This document shows positions 9,017 to 18,444 of a DNA stretch of 64,000 nucleotides, piece by piece. The position numbers and the translations under genes are program-made. The notes under the pieces were generated by a model. The model did not search any database. It worked only from the letters and a program-made list of their open reading frames with translations, and was not told the DNA's origin. This DNA comes from CAZCEC01 sp964497615 (GTDB lineage Bacteria > Chloroflexota > Anaerolineae > Anaerolineales > UBA6663): positions 42,912 through 106,911 of the forward strand of contig CAZCEC010000016.1 of NCBI GenBank assembly GCA_964497615.1, read 5' to 3'. The number at the start of each line of letters is the position of its first letter. Within the stretch, counting starts at the first letter, position 1.

Positions 9017-9819
9017 GCCACGCCAATCCGCTCAATCTCCTCGGCGTCCTTGTCCACCCTGCCACCTACGCCTCGGCGGCCGACGCCATCCTGGATGCTG
9101 CCGCCGAGCCGCGCCCCTTCGCCGTGGCCGCCCAGCCGGTCCACGGGATCATGACCGGTGTGCTCGATCCCGAGCACCGCTACCGGCTCAACCATCTCGA
9201 TCTGGTTGTTCCCGACGGCCAGCCGGTGCGTTGGGCAATGAACCTGCTCCACCGCGCCGGCCTGCGCGACCGTGTGTACGGACCGACGCTGATGCTGCGC
9301 GTGTGCGAGCGCGCCGCGGCGGCTGGCCTGCCCATGTATCTCTACGGGTCGCGCGCCGAGACCATCGCCGCGTTGGCCGGGCGGCTCAGGGCGCGCTTCC
9401 CCAACTTGTTGATTGCCGGAAGCCAGCCGGGGCGGTTCCGCCAGGTAAGTGCCGCCGAGGCCGACGCCATCGCCGCCGGCATCCGCGCCAGCGGCGCGCG
9501 GATCGTGTTTGTGGCGCTGGGCTGCCCGCGCCAGGAAGTGTGGGCCTACGAGAACCGCGAACGGCTCGGCGTGCCCATCGTCGCCGTGGGCGCCGCCTTT
9601 GATTTTCACGCCGGCACGGTGCCCCAGGCCCCCCCGCGCTGGCAGGCGCTCGGGCTGGAGTGGCTCTTCCGGCTGTTGCGCGAGCCGCGCCGGCTGTGGC
9701 GGCGCTATGTGTTCCTCAACCCGCTCTATGTGGTCTTGGTTGCCTTACAGTGGAGCCGGCTGCGGCGTTTCCCGCCCGATGATGCCCGTGCCCCCGGCCA
9801 CGATCTCAACTACGCTTGA
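9013..9819 (+). CDS. WecG/TagA/CpsF family glycosyltransferase (GT26)
   Basis: A 268-residue GT26 enzyme. VVPDGQPVRWAMNLL, DRVYGPTLM, MYLYGSRAETI, VALGCPRQEVW and VGAAFDFHAGTVPQAPPRW are all hallmark segments. The C-terminal GLEWLFRLLREPRRLWRRY is the amphipathic membrane-association region. Members transfer ManNAc(A) or related sugars from UDP donors to an undecaprenyl-PP-sugar. ATG 9013 overlaps the previous stop by 4 bp. The 3' end overlaps the convergent membrane-protein gene by 14 bp, so this is the last gene of the + strand cluster. Confidence 0.93.
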   Translation: MSHANPLNLLGVLVHPATYASAADAILDAAAEPRPFAVAAQPVHGIMTGVLDPEHRYRLNHLDLVVPDGQPVRWAMNLLHRAGLRDRVYGPTLMLRVCERAAAAGLPMYLYGSRAETIAALAGRLRARFPNLLIAGSQPGRFRQVSAAEADAIAAGIRASGARIVFVALGCPRQEVWAYENRERLGVPIVAVGAAFDFHAGTVPQAPPRWQALGLEWLFRLLREPRRLWRRYVFLNPLYVVLVALQWSRLRRFPPDDARAPGHDLNYA

Positions 9820-11182
9820 CTCCCCGCGCCTGCCGCTGGTCAGCCAGCACCCCCACCGCATACCCCGCCCACAGACACGCCAGCGGCAGCAGCGGCAAGT
9901 AGTAACGCTGCCAGGCGATGTCGAAGGCGAACAGGCCCGCAACGGTCGCCGCTGTCCACACTGCCAGCAACAGCACCCCCCACCACGCTTCTCGTTCGAC
10001 GGTGGCAGGCCCGGCCCGAACGAATCGTAGCCCCGCGAATACCGCCCCCGCCACGCCTAGCGCCAGCAGCGCGCCCCCCGCCGCCAGCCGCGGCCCAGCG
10101 GTCCCGAACCGCAACCCTGTGTTCAGCCAGTTGCGCTCGTACGCTTTCTCAGCCGGCGCCGTCTCGGCGGCATAGTTGGGAATGTCCCAGTAGGCGAGCG
10201 GGGCGAGGTAGGTGTGATACACCTCGGCCAGCGCCTTCTCGACCGGTCCGCTCAACACGTGTCCGGCGCCGGCCGCGCGAATGGCCGCCGTTTGCCCGGC
10301 CAACAGCTCGGCGCGCGCATCCGCCATCGCCCGCAGTCCCGCTGCCGGGGCCGACCACAGCGCCGGGTTCAGCCCCCAACCAACCACCACGGCGCTCACA
10401 ACTAACATGCCTAGCCGCACGAACCGGGCCCGCCACCCCGCGTCCGGCCCGCGCAGCACCGCCAGTGCTGCCACGGGCAGCAAGGCCCAGCCCGTCAGCT
10501 TGGCCGCGCCCGCCAGCGCTGCCGCCGTCCCCAACAGCCCGGGTCCAGCGATCAGGCGGCGCATTACCGTGGATTGCAGTTCGGGGCGGCCGGCCCAGCG
10601 CTGTGCCAGCCGCACGGCCAGCCAAGCGGCCAGCAGCCCGCAGAACAACAGCGGACCCTCCGACATGGCCCGCCGCCCATGCAGCAGCGCCAGGCCGCTG
10701 AACGCGAACAGCCCGGCGGCTGCCACGCCCCCGGCGGCATTGGTCAGCCGCCGCCCCAGGGCGAAGAGCAGCAGCGGCGCCAGCACGGTGAGCAGGGCGG
10801 CGGGCAGCCGCGCCGCGCTCAGCAAGCCGGCCCCGGGCAGGGCGCCGGCCGCGGCATTGGCCTGCCACGACGCGGACCAATTCCAGTCGACGGGCAGGCG
10901 CTCACCCGCGTAGCCCAACAGCCCGCGGCTTAGGCCAATCAGGTAGCGCGAGAGCGGCGCTTCCAGCAGCCGGTAGCGCCGCACGTCCTCGGCCGCATCC
11001 GCGGCATGCCAGGTGACGCCAGCCGGGTCCAGCCCATACACCAGCCGGTCGAAGTCGGCGCTTAGATAAATGTGCGTCGCTTCGTCCGGGTGAAACGGTA
11101 CCGCAGGCGTCGTCCACAGCGCCCAGCCGGCCCACGCCGCCCAGACTACCCACAACGCCGCCTGCCACGGCCTGGCCTTCAC
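9806..11182 (-). CDS. GT39-like polytopic membrane glycosyltransferase
   Basis: A 458-residue membrane protein with about ten hydrophobic helices. The first external loop has PAVPFHPDEATHIYLSADFD, with the acidic Asp-Glu pair used by GT-C transferases (ArnT/PMT type) to bind a polyprenyl-phosphate sugar. LEAPLSRYLIGL is the usual second loop motif. The start is GTG 11182, which overlaps the upstream stop in a GTGA junction; the longer open frame starting at 11245 lies inside the upstream gene. It is co-transcribed with 11179-12768 and convergent with the WecG-family gene. The substrate is unknown. Confidence 0.8.
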   Translation of the reverse strand: MKARPWQAALWVVWAAWAGWALWTTPAVPFHPDEATHIYLSADFDRLVYGLDPAGVTWHAADAAEDVRRYRLLEAPLSRYLIGLSRGLLGYAGERLPVDWNWSASWQANAAAGALPGAGLLSAARLPAALLTVLAPLLLFALGRRLTNAAGGVAAAGLFAFSGLALLHGRRAMSEGPLLFCGLLAAWLAVRLAQRWAGRPELQSTVMRRLIAGPGLLGTAAALAGAAKLTGWALLPVAALAVLRGPDAGWRARFVRLGMLVVSAVVVGWGLNPALWSAPAAGLRAMADARAELLAGQTAAIRAAGAGHVLSGPVEKALAEVYHTYLAPLAYWDIPNYAAETAPAEKAYERNWLNTGLRFGTAGPRLAAGGALLALGVAGAVFAGLRFVRAGPATVEREAWWGVLLLAVWTAATVAGLFAFDIAWQRYYLPLLPLACLWAGYAVGVLADQRQARGVKRS

Positions 11183-12768
11183 GGCGCCCGCCGCCGGTAG
11201 ATGAGCATGCCGTCGCTGCCGTAGATGTCGGTCGGCACCTGCCACGCCAACTCATACGCCGCCTGAAAGCCAGGATCCCGCAGCAGCCCCAGCCGGCCAT
11301 ACACTTCCAGCAGCACCACGTAGTCCGGCTGCTGATCCGCAATCAGCTTTGGCGCGATGGCGTAGCTGATGACATGCAGCGCGGGATCGAGCGGATAGTA
11401 TTGGGCCGCCACCGGGGACATCAGGCCCACGGTGTCCAGGATGCGGGCGCCGGAGTAGTAGCCCAGCGCGCCTACGTCGCCGGCCGCCACCACGGTCTGC
11501 GGCCCGACCTGCGCGGCCAGTTCCTGCCCAATCTCGGTGTAGATCAGCTCAAGCTGGTGCCACGCCATCGCTGGGGCCGGACGCGTGGGCCCGTGGTCCG
11601 GCCTGAGGTTCCAGGCGCGCAGGCTGAGGGCGACGAACACGGCCGTCACTCCGCCCAGGGCCGCGTTCGCCCATTGGCTGCCATCAGGCCGGCGCAGGGC
11701 GCGTCTCATATCGTCACCGGCCCGCTGTATGCCGGCTAAGATCAGGAGGAAGTAGATCGGCAGGGGCGGGGCCAGGTACCACCGGAAGATGAGGGGATTC
11801 GCGGCGGCATAGGCGATGAAGTACACTGCGGGAAAGATGACGATCGGCCAGGCAATCGGCCTCCGCCGCAGGATGGCCGCGCCCCCCAGCAGGCTGAGCG
11901 TCAGGTACAGAATCAGCCCGGCCAGGGGCCAGTAGCGGCCCAGCACTTCATGCTCGAAGAAGGGGGTCCCGTAATGCTGCATCAACCGCACCAGGGCGGC
12001 TTCGGCGGGCAGCCGGTAGGCCAGGGATTTGGCCGCAATCGAGTTGGGGATCGGCGAGCCAAAGTACAGGCTGGCAAAGATGGCCCACGGCGCCAGCAGC
12101 GCCAGGAACACGCCCGCCTCGGCCCAGGGGAACTGCCGCTCACGCGCCCGCTGCAACACGAGGCCGGCGATCAGCGGCGCCACCAGCAGCGCCGCATCCG
12201 GCCGCGTTAACAGCGCCAGCGCGCCGGCTGCTGCCGCCCAGCGCGTGCGGCCCGTCACGTAGGCCAGGGCGCATAGGGTCAGGAGCAGCACAAACACGGA
12301 GGTCTCCATCCCGCCGATGGCAAAGGTCACGCTCATGGGGGCGATGGCCCACAGCAGGGCCGCCGCCAGGCCCACGCCTCGCCGCCCGCTGAGCGCCGCG
12401 CCCAGCGCCGCCAGCGCCGCGCACCCGGCGGCGTCCGCGGCCGCATTGACCAAAAGCGCAAGCGAGGGATAATTCTGCTGCCCGCTCAGGCCGGCCAGGC
12501 CGGCCAGCAGCAGGGTGTAGAGTGGCGTCGTCGTCCCTAACACACGCTCGCCGGGGTTGTACACAAAGCCCTGCCCGGCTGTGAGGTGGCGGGCATAGCG
12601 AAACGTGATAAAGGCATCATCAATGGTTCTTGGACTCGGGATCACGCGGGCGGCGAAGGCAGCCAGGGCGATGGCCAGCAGCGGACCGTGCCAGCGCCAG
12701 TCCCATGCCCGCCGGGGCCGCGGCAAGCGCGTGCGCGGCGGGTTGGGCGGCATGCCGGTGGGAGCCAT
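11179..12768 (-). CDS. GT39-like polytopic membrane protein (paralogue of 23393-24907)
   Basis: A 529-residue polytopic protein. After a basic, proline-rich N terminus and the first helix comes TIDDAFITFRYARHL, the GT-C acidic loop, followed by TTTPLYTLLLA, GGMETSVF and TRPDAALLVAPL. Its C-terminal extracytoplasmic part contains AGDVGALGYYSGARILDTVG, matched closely in the protein at 23393-24907. I prefer ATG 12768 over ATG 12777 because a perfect TATAAT box ends 7 nt before 12768 and overlaps 12777. It is the first gene of a two-gene minus-strand operon, divergent from 12823. It probably transfers a lipid-linked sugar outside the membrane. Confidence 0.8.
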   Translation of the reverse strand: MAPTGMPPNPPRTRLPRPRRAWDWRWHGPLLAIALAAFAARVIPSPRTIDDAFITFRYARHLTAGQGFVYNPGERVLGTTTPLYTLLLAGLAGLSGQQNYPSLALLVNAAADAAGCAALAALGAALSGRRGVGLAAALLWAIAPMSVTFAIGGMETSVFVLLLTLCALAYVTGRTRWAAAAGALALLTRPDAALLVAPLIAGLVLQRARERQFPWAEAGVFLALLAPWAIFASLYFGSPIPNSIAAKSLAYRLPAEAALVRLMQHYGTPFFEHEVLGRYWPLAGLILYLTLSLLGGAAILRRRPIAWPIVIFPAVYFIAYAAANPLIFRWYLAPPLPIYFLLILAGIQRAGDDMRRALRRPDGSQWANAALGGVTAVFVALSLRAWNLRPDHGPTRPAPAMAWHQLELIYTEIGQELAAQVGPQTVVAAGDVGALGYYSGARILDTVGLMSPVAAQYYPLDPALHVISYAIAPKLIADQQPDYVVLLEVYGRLGLLRDPGFQAAYELAWQVPTDIYGSDGMLIYRRRAP

Positions 12769-12775
12769 GCCGGGC

Positions 12776-12781
12776 ATTATA
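12776..12781 (-). promoter_or_regulatory. -10 box for a probably leaderless transcript
   Basis: The minus strand reads TATAAT, then 7 nt, then ATG at 12768. No convincing -35 hexamer is present 16-18 bp upstream. The distance places transcription initiation at or next to the start codon. The first possible ATG (12777) overlaps the box itself. Confidence 0.5.
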
Positions 12782-12822
12782 GACTGGCCGCAGGTACATC
12801 ATCAGGCGTTCCTATCCATGGC

Positions 12823-14502
12823 ATGACGGTCGCTCCCGTTCCGACCCCAGCCCATTCGACGAACCAGGCGCGCCCTCGCTGGCTGAGGCTGCTGGCCGCG
12901 CTGGGCCTGGCTGTTCTCCTGCGCGGCGGCCTGCTGTTGGCCAACGTCGTGCCGTTCAACGCCGACGAGGCCGTCGTCGGGCTGATGGCCCGCCACATCC
13001 TGCAGGGTGAGCGGCCGGTCTTCTTCTACGGCCAGGCCTACCTGGGCTCGCTAGATGCCTGGCTGGTGGCTGGACTCTTCGCCCTGCTGGGCGAGTCGAT
13101 CTGGGCCATCCGCCTGGTGCAGATCCTGCTGTTCCTGGGCACGCTTGCCACCACCTATTGGCTGGCCCTGCGCATCTACCGCAGTGAGTGGATGGCGGGC
13201 GCGGCGGCGGTCTTTCTCGCTGTCCCGCCGGTGCTCGTCACGCTCTACACCACCGTGTCGCTGGGCGGGTACGGCGAGACGCTGCTGCTGGGCAATTTGC
13301 TGCTGCTCCTGGCGCTTGGCCTGCTCCAGAACCCCCCGCGTCGCGCGGGCACGCGGATCGTCGGCTGGCTGGTCTTTGGCGGGTTAGGCGGGCTGGGCTT
13401 CTGGACCTTTCCCTTGATTCTGGTTTACTTTCTGCCGGCGGTGGTGGCGGCCATCGTGCTCCACTGGCGGCACTGGGCGGCGCTGGCGGCTGGGGCCGGG
13501 TTGGTCGCGGCTGGCTTCGTGATTGGGGCCGCGCCCTGGGTGTGGTACTCGATTGCCAACGGTCCGATCACGGTGCTCGAGACCCTCGGGTCCGCGATTG
13601 CCGGAGCGTCGTCCCCACAGCCCGTATTCGCTGCGTTTGAGCATGCGTTCAACTTCATGCTGTTTGGGCCGACGGTCATCTGGGGCATGCGCCCGCCCTG
13701 GGGGGCCGGGTTCCTCGGGCTGCCGTTGGTCCCCTTCGCCCTGGCCATCCACATTGGGGCGACGGGTTTTGTCATCCGCCGGCTATCACGCGCCTGCGAT
13801 GCCGCCCGCCTGGGCCGGATGCTCCTGGCGGGCGTCTGCGCGGCTGTCGTCACCGCCTTTATCTTCACGCCATTTGGGGCGGACCCCTCCGGCCGCTACT
13901 TCCTGCCAATGGCGGCGCCGGTGGCGCTGTTCACCGCGGAGCTGTTTCACTGGCTGCGCCTGCGACGGCGCCAGCGCCGGTCCCTGTGGCGCAAGTGGTT
14001 CGGCCAGGTGCTGGCCCTGGGGGTGGTGGCTTTCTACTGGTGGGGCAATGTCCAGTCCGCCGCGGCTTATCCGCCCGGCCTATCCACGCAATTCGATCCG
14101 GGCGTGCGCGTGGACCAGCGCAGCCTGGATGACTTGATGGTCTTCCTGCGGGCTGAGGGCGAGACACATGGCTACACTAACTACTGGGTGTCCTTCCCCC
14201 TGGCATTCCTCAGCCGCGAAGAATTGATCTTCGAAGCCCGGCTGCCCTATCACGGCGATCTGCGGTATACCCCGCGCGACAGCCGCTACCCGCCCTATGC
14301 GGCCCAGGTGGCGGCCAGCGAGCAGGTGGCCTACATCACCACGCGCACACCCGCCCTGGACGATCACCTGCGGCGCGTCTTCGCCGACCTGGAGGTCGAC
14401 TATCAGGAACGATTGTTTGGAGACTATCGGGTCTTCTACGCGCTCACGCGCCGCGTGGATGCCGCGTTGGTGGATGCCAGTGACGACTGTTGCCGGCAGT
14501 AA
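12823..14502 (+). CDS. GT39-like polytopic membrane glycosyltransferase
   Basis: A 559-residue membrane protein with about eleven helices. NVVPFNADEAVVGLMARHIL near residue 44 is the acidic DE loop of GT-C transferases. VFFYGQAYLGSLDAWL and VTLYTTVSLGGYGETLLLGN follow, a pattern common in GT39-like proteins that use prenyl-phosphate sugars. The C terminus (from about residue 420) is a soluble extracytoplasmic segment. ATG 12823 was chosen; the open frame upstream to 12586 is antisense to the divergent gene. The last 29 bp overlap the next start. Confidence 0.8.
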   Translation: MTVAPVPTPAHSTNQARPRWLRLLAALGLAVLLRGGLLLANVVPFNADEAVVGLMARHILQGERPVFFYGQAYLGSLDAWLVAGLFALLGESIWAIRLVQILLFLGTLATTYWLALRIYRSEWMAGAAAVFLAVPPVLVTLYTTVSLGGYGETLLLGNLLLLLALGLLQNPPRRAGTRIVGWLVFGGLGGLGFWTFPLILVYFLPAVVAAIVLHWRHWAALAAGAGLVAAGFVIGAAPWVWYSIANGPITVLETLGSAIAGASSPQPVFAAFEHAFNFMLFGPTVIWGMRPPWGAGFLGLPLVPFALAIHIGATGFVIRRLSRACDAARLGRMLLAGVCAAVVTAFIFTPFGADPSGRYFLPMAAPVALFTAELFHWLRLRRRQRRSLWRKWFGQVLALGVVAFYWWGNVQSAAAYPPGLSTQFDPGVRVDQRSLDDLMVFLRAEGETHGYTNYWVSFPLAFLSREELIFEARLPYHGDLRYTPRDSRYPPYAAQVAASEQVAYITTRTPALDDHLRRVFADLEVDYQERLFGDYRVFYALTRRVDAALVDASDDCCRQ

Positions 14503-15988
14503 CACAGCGGCCGCGCGGCTCACCCGGCCGATTCTGTCCTTTGACCGGCTGGTCGTGGCGCTGATGCTGCTGGGTCTGCTGGCGATGGCGGCCCGCGTTG
14601 CGGTCGACAACGACACGTGGTGGCACCTGCGCGCCGGGGCCTGGATGCTGGCTGAGCGCCGAATCCTCACCTTCGATGCGTTCTCCCACACCTTCGCCGG
14701 CCAGCCGTGGGATTACCCGGCCTGGCTCAGCCAGACGGCGCTCTTCCTCATCTATGACCAATTCAGCTACGCCGGCCTCAACTTGCTTACGGCTCTGTGC
14801 GTCACGATTGCATTTGGATTGGTGTTCGCCGCCGCGCCGGGCCGCCTGGGGGTGCGGGTAGCGGCGGTGCTGCTGGGAGGCATCGCCTCGTCGGTCTTTT
14901 GGTCGGCCCGCCCGCAGATTCTGTCGCTGGTGCTGTCGGCTGCGTTCCTCCTGGTGCTCCAGCGCTTCCGGCAGGGCGGCCGCAACCACCTGTGGCTGCT
15001 GCCGCCGCTGATGGTGTTGTGGGCCAACCTGCACCCAGGCTTCGCCGCCGGGTTTATCTTCCTTGGCCTCACCCTGCTGGGCGAAACCGTCCGTGCTGGG
15101 CTGGGCCGCCAGCAGTGGCGCGCCGTCGTGTGGCTGGCGGCCATCAGCGGCGCTTGTCTCGCCGCGCTGCTGCTCACACCCTATGGTCCAGACCTGATTC
15201 TATTTCCGTTCAAGACGGTCGCCATCGGCCTGCTGCGCGAGCACATCCAGGAGTGGCAGTCGCCCAACTTCCACTGGCTGGCGGCGCAGCCCTTCATCTG
15301 GCTGCTGCTGGCCGTGATGGCGGCGCTGGGCCTGGCCCGCGTGCGGGTGGATATCACCGATCTGGCGCTGCTGTCGGCCACCGCCTACCTGTCGCTGCTG
15401 GCGGGACGCAACATCGCGCTGTTCGCGCTGGTGGCGCCGCCCGTGCTGGCGCGCCATGCGGATGCCCTGCTCACCGAGTTGGGCGCGCGTTTTGGGCCTC
15501 GCATTGCGGCTCTATCGCGGCCTGCCCAACGCCCGTTGCGCCTGGCCAACTTGCTCAACTGGTTGATCCTGCTGCTGGTGGCCGTGGCCGCCGCCCTCAA
15601 AGTGGCCTACGTCGCCTCCCCAGACCTGAATGCCAGCCTGGCGACGCGCGGGATGCCGGTGGAGGCCACCGCCTTTCTAGCGGAGCAGCGGCCGGCCGGT
15701 CTGCTGTACAACCCCTACGAGTGGGGCGGCTACCTCGCCTGGCGCCTCTATCCTGAGTATCCGATCTTCGTGGATGGCCGCACTGATCTTTATTCGGAAG
15801 AGTTCTTCAACGACTATCTGCAACTGGCGGGCGGCGCCCAGGACTGGTCGGCGCTGCTGGAGCGTTACGACGTTGATCTCGTGCTCACTCAGCCTGAGTC
15901 CCCGCTGGCCGCGCGCGTCGCCGGTGCTCCGGGCTGGATGGAAGTGTACGCTGACCCGGTGGCCATCATTTTCTCTCGGACAAACTGA
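14474..15988 (+). CDS. Polytopic membrane protein, GT-C-like, with a C-terminal WGGYLxWRLYP domain
   Basis: A 504-residue membrane protein. VDNDTWWHLRAGAWML in the first external loop provides the acidic residues typical of this GT-C-like group. The C-terminal exported domain has NPYEWGGYLAWRLYPEYP and VFVDGRTDLY-like residues (IFVDGRTDLYSEEFF), a conserved signature in membrane proteins of unknown specificity from Chloroflexota and other phyla. ATG 14474 overlaps the preceding gene by 29 bp; GTG 14480 is an alternative. It is followed after 2 bp by the ligase-TPR gene. Confidence 0.72.
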   Translation: MPVTTVAGSNTAAARLTRPILSFDRLVVALMLLGLLAMAARVAVDNDTWWHLRAGAWMLAERRILTFDAFSHTFAGQPWDYPAWLSQTALFLIYDQFSYAGLNLLTALCVTIAFGLVFAAAPGRLGVRVAAVLLGGIASSVFWSARPQILSLVLSAAFLLVLQRFRQGGRNHLWLLPPLMVLWANLHPGFAAGFIFLGLTLLGETVRAGLGRQQWRAVVWLAAISGACLAALLLTPYGPDLILFPFKTVAIGLLREHIQEWQSPNFHWLAAQPFIWLLLAVMAALGLARVRVDITDLALLSATAYLSLLAGRNIALFALVAPPVLARHADALLTELGARFGPRIAALSRPAQRPLRLANLLNWLILLLVAVAAALKVAYVASPDLNASLATRGMPVEATAFLAEQRPAGLLYNPYEWGGYLAWRLYPEYPIFVDGRTDLYSEEFFNDYLQLAGGAQDWSALLERYDVDLVLTQPESPLAARVAGAPGWMEVYADPVAIIFSRTN

Positions 15989-15990
15989 CG

Positions 15991-18444
15991 ATGTTGGACC
16001 TTCCTTCCCCAGCCCGTATGCGCCACCTCCTGCGTCTGTCCGTCCTGTTCCTGGCCGTCAGCTATGTGGTGTTGCTGGGCGGCACCTTCAACGGCCTGGT
16101 GCTCTACAGGCTGAATGTTGCCACCACCATCCTGATCGCAGTCGCCGCGGTGTCTTGGATCATTTGGTTCTGGCGGCGGCCCTTTCCTGCGACCCGCCTC
16201 GACGGTGCACTGTTGGCCCTGCTGGCCGCATACCTCCTCGCTACGGCCACCTCGCTCGATCCGCGTCGAAGCGCAGGCGCCACGCTGCTCATGCTGCTGT
16301 ATGTGGCTGCCTTCTACTTGGTGGTGGACTTGCGCCGCGGCGGGTGGCCGGCCAGCCTGTTTGTGGGCGCGCTGCTGTTTGCCGGCGCCTTCATCTTGTT
16401 CTTTGGGCTGTGGGAGCTTCAGCGCTGGTATGCCGGATGGATTGCCGTCGGCGGCTGGGCGAACCCCATCCCGCCGGCCACGCTGCGCATCCGCGCCTTT
16501 CTCGGCCATCCGAACTTCGTCGCGCCGTTCTTCAACGTGCTGATCCCGCTGGCGCTCACCCAGGCGCTGGGCGCGCGACGCCTGGGCCGGCTGGGGTGGG
16601 GGGCTTGGGCCGCCATTGCGCTGGTGCTGGTCTTCTTCACCTCGTCGCGCAGCGGGTGGCTGGGGTTGGCGGCCGGGTTGGGCTCCTGGCTGGGGTTGCT
16701 GTTGTGGACTCAGCGCGCAGCCTGGCGCGTGCGCTGGCAGCAGTTTCGGCGGCGGCGCGCGGCCGGCGTTCTGCTGGCGCTGGCGGCCGTTCCCCTGCTG
16801 GCCGGCGCGGGCTATGCCCTGTACCGGCAGGCCCAGCACCCCACGCACGCCGGCCGTGATTACATCTGGCGCGTCGCAGTGGATATGTTTCGACAGAGCC
16901 CGCTGACGGGCACCGGGCCGTGGACCTATGGCACCGAGTTCATCGCTGCTTATTCGGTTCCCCCGCAGGTGCTCCTCGCCCATGCGCACAACTACTTCCT
17001 CAATACCCTGGCCGAGACAGGCGCCCTCGGCTTCCTGGCCCTGGCCGCAGTTCTGATCCTGGGCGGCCGCGTGGCCTGGCAGCGGTGGCAATCCGCCGAC
17101 GCGGGCCAGCGGATGGTCTTGGCCGGATACCTGGCCGCGCTCGCCGGGTTGGGCGTCAACAGCCTCTTTGATACGCCCCAGACCTTTCCCGCTATTAGCC
17201 TGATGGCCGTCGTCGTCGGCGGGTTGCTCGTGAGCGATGACGTCCCCTCGGCGCCTCGCGTCGCGCGGTATGGACGCTGGGGCCTCGCGGCTGGCCTGGC
17301 GGTTGTGGTTGGCGCGCTGCTCTGGTCGCTGCGGGCCTATGCGCCCTTCTCCAGCGGGGTGTTGGCGGCCTTCCAGGGCGATTGGTCCGGCGGCGGCGCT
17401 CAGATTGCCCGCGCCGCGCGCCTCGACCCGGCCAATGCTTTCTATTGGCTGCAATCGGGCTTCGCCCAGGGCCGCGCGGCGCTGGATGATCGCGGTTTGG
17501 CGCGCGACCCGGCCGCAATGGCGAATGCCATCGCGGACTATCGGCGCGGGATCGAGTTAGAGCCAATCTACGCCGTCAACCACGCCAACCTGGGCGTGCT
17601 GCTGATGGCCTCGGGCGACTATGCGGCCGGCGTGGCCGAACTGGAACTGGCCGCCGCACGCGCCCCCAACGCGCCGCCGTTCCGCGCGACGCTGGGCCTG
17701 GCCTACGAGGCCACCAGCCAAAACGATGCGGCCGCCTTGGAGTATCAGGCGGCACTCACCCTGCGCCCGGACTGGGCCAATGCCTACTTTTTCCGGGCCT
17801 CGCCCCTGCGCCGCCAGGCCCTCGCCGATTGGCAGGCGCAGCACCCGGATCATTGGATGATCGGCGGCGCTGAGTTAACGGCCGGCTGGCGCGCACTTGC
17901 TGCCGGCCAGGCCCAGGAAGCCGTCGCGGCCTTTCAGGCGGCGGCCGGCCTTAATCGTCCTGAAGTCTATCTCGGCCTGGGTCTAGCCTACCTGGCGCAG
18001 TCGCAGCCCGTCGAGGCTGAGGCGGCGGTGCGCACCTCGCTCTTCGTCCCCGGCGCGAGCGGCCAGACGACGGCGCTCACGCAATTCGTGCTGGGGCGCG
18101 CTCTGGCAGCACAGGGGCGCAACACCGAAGCGGTGGCCGCCTACGAGGCCGGCCTGAACCTGCTGAATAGCACCACCGCATATGGCGTTGGGCTGCTGGG
18201 CCAGTCTGACTATGGCTGGTACATCTATTACCGCGAGAGTCTTCCGCCCGACCTCTTGCCCGGTGTGCAGGCTGTCCATTACTCGGCGGAGGCCGTGGCG
18301 GCCATGGTGGCGCTCGGCGACCTTGCCGAAGCATCGGGTCAGGCGGCGGAGTCGCTGGAGTGGTATTGCCGCGCCCTGGCTGCCGCGCCCGATGATGCCG
18401 CCGCCTCCGACCGCGTGGCGGATTGGGGGGGCTGTCCGGCATGA
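15991..18444 (+). CDS. O-antigen ligase/polymerase-like membrane protein fused to TPRs
   Basis: An 817-residue protein. The first ~440 residues hold about twelve hydrophobic helices with a Wzy_C core: RIRAFLGHPNFVAPFFNVL, FTSSRSGWLGLAAG and LAHAHNYFLNTLAETGALGF (the conserved H-N pair of WaaL/Wzy-type enzymes). From about residue 465 to the end the protein is soluble and made of TPR-like helical pairs (for example AVNHANLGVLLMASGDYAAG and GLAYEATSQNDAAALEYQAA). It would polymerise or ligate lipid-linked glycan at the outer face, with the TPR part perhaps binding partner proteins. The next gene overlaps it by 4 bp. Confidence 0.85.
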   Translation: MLDLPSPARMRHLLRLSVLFLAVSYVVLLGGTFNGLVLYRLNVATTILIAVAAVSWIIWFWRRPFPATRLDGALLALLAAYLLATATSLDPRRSAGATLLMLLYVAAFYLVVDLRRGGWPASLFVGALLFAGAFILFFGLWELQRWYAGWIAVGGWANPIPPATLRIRAFLGHPNFVAPFFNVLIPLALTQALGARRLGRLGWGAWAAIALVLVFFTSSRSGWLGLAAGLGSWLGLLLWTQRAAWRVRWQQFRRRRAAGVLLALAAVPLLAGAGYALYRQAQHPTHAGRDYIWRVAVDMFRQSPLTGTGPWTYGTEFIAAYSVPPQVLLAHAHNYFLNTLAETGALGFLALAAVLILGGRVAWQRWQSADAGQRMVLAGYLAALAGLGVNSLFDTPQTFPAISLMAVVVGGLLVSDDVPSAPRVARYGRWGLAAGLAVVVGALLWSLRAYAPFSSGVLAAFQGDWSGGGAQIARAARLDPANAFYWLQSGFAQGRAALDDRGLARDPAAMANAIADYRRGIELEPIYAVNHANLGVLLMASGDYAAGVAELELAAARAPNAPPFRATLGLAYEATSQNDAAALEYQAALTLRPDWANAYFFRASPLRRQALADWQAQHPDHWMIGGAELTAGWRALAAGQAQEAVAAFQAAAGLNRPEVYLGLGLAYLAQSQPVEAEAAVRTSLFVPGASGQTTALTQFVLGRALAAQGRNTEAVAAYEAGLNLLNSTTAYGVGLLGQSDYGWYIYYRESLPPDLLPGVQAVHYSAEAVAAMVALGDLAEASGQAAESLEWYCRALAAAPDDAAASDRVADWGGCPA

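Noticed and set aside
15889..17454. 521-codon open frame on the minus strand, opposite the ligase-TPR gene
   Set aside because: Gln/Arg/Pro-rich shadow; the plus strand has the ligase motifs and a tight operon structure.
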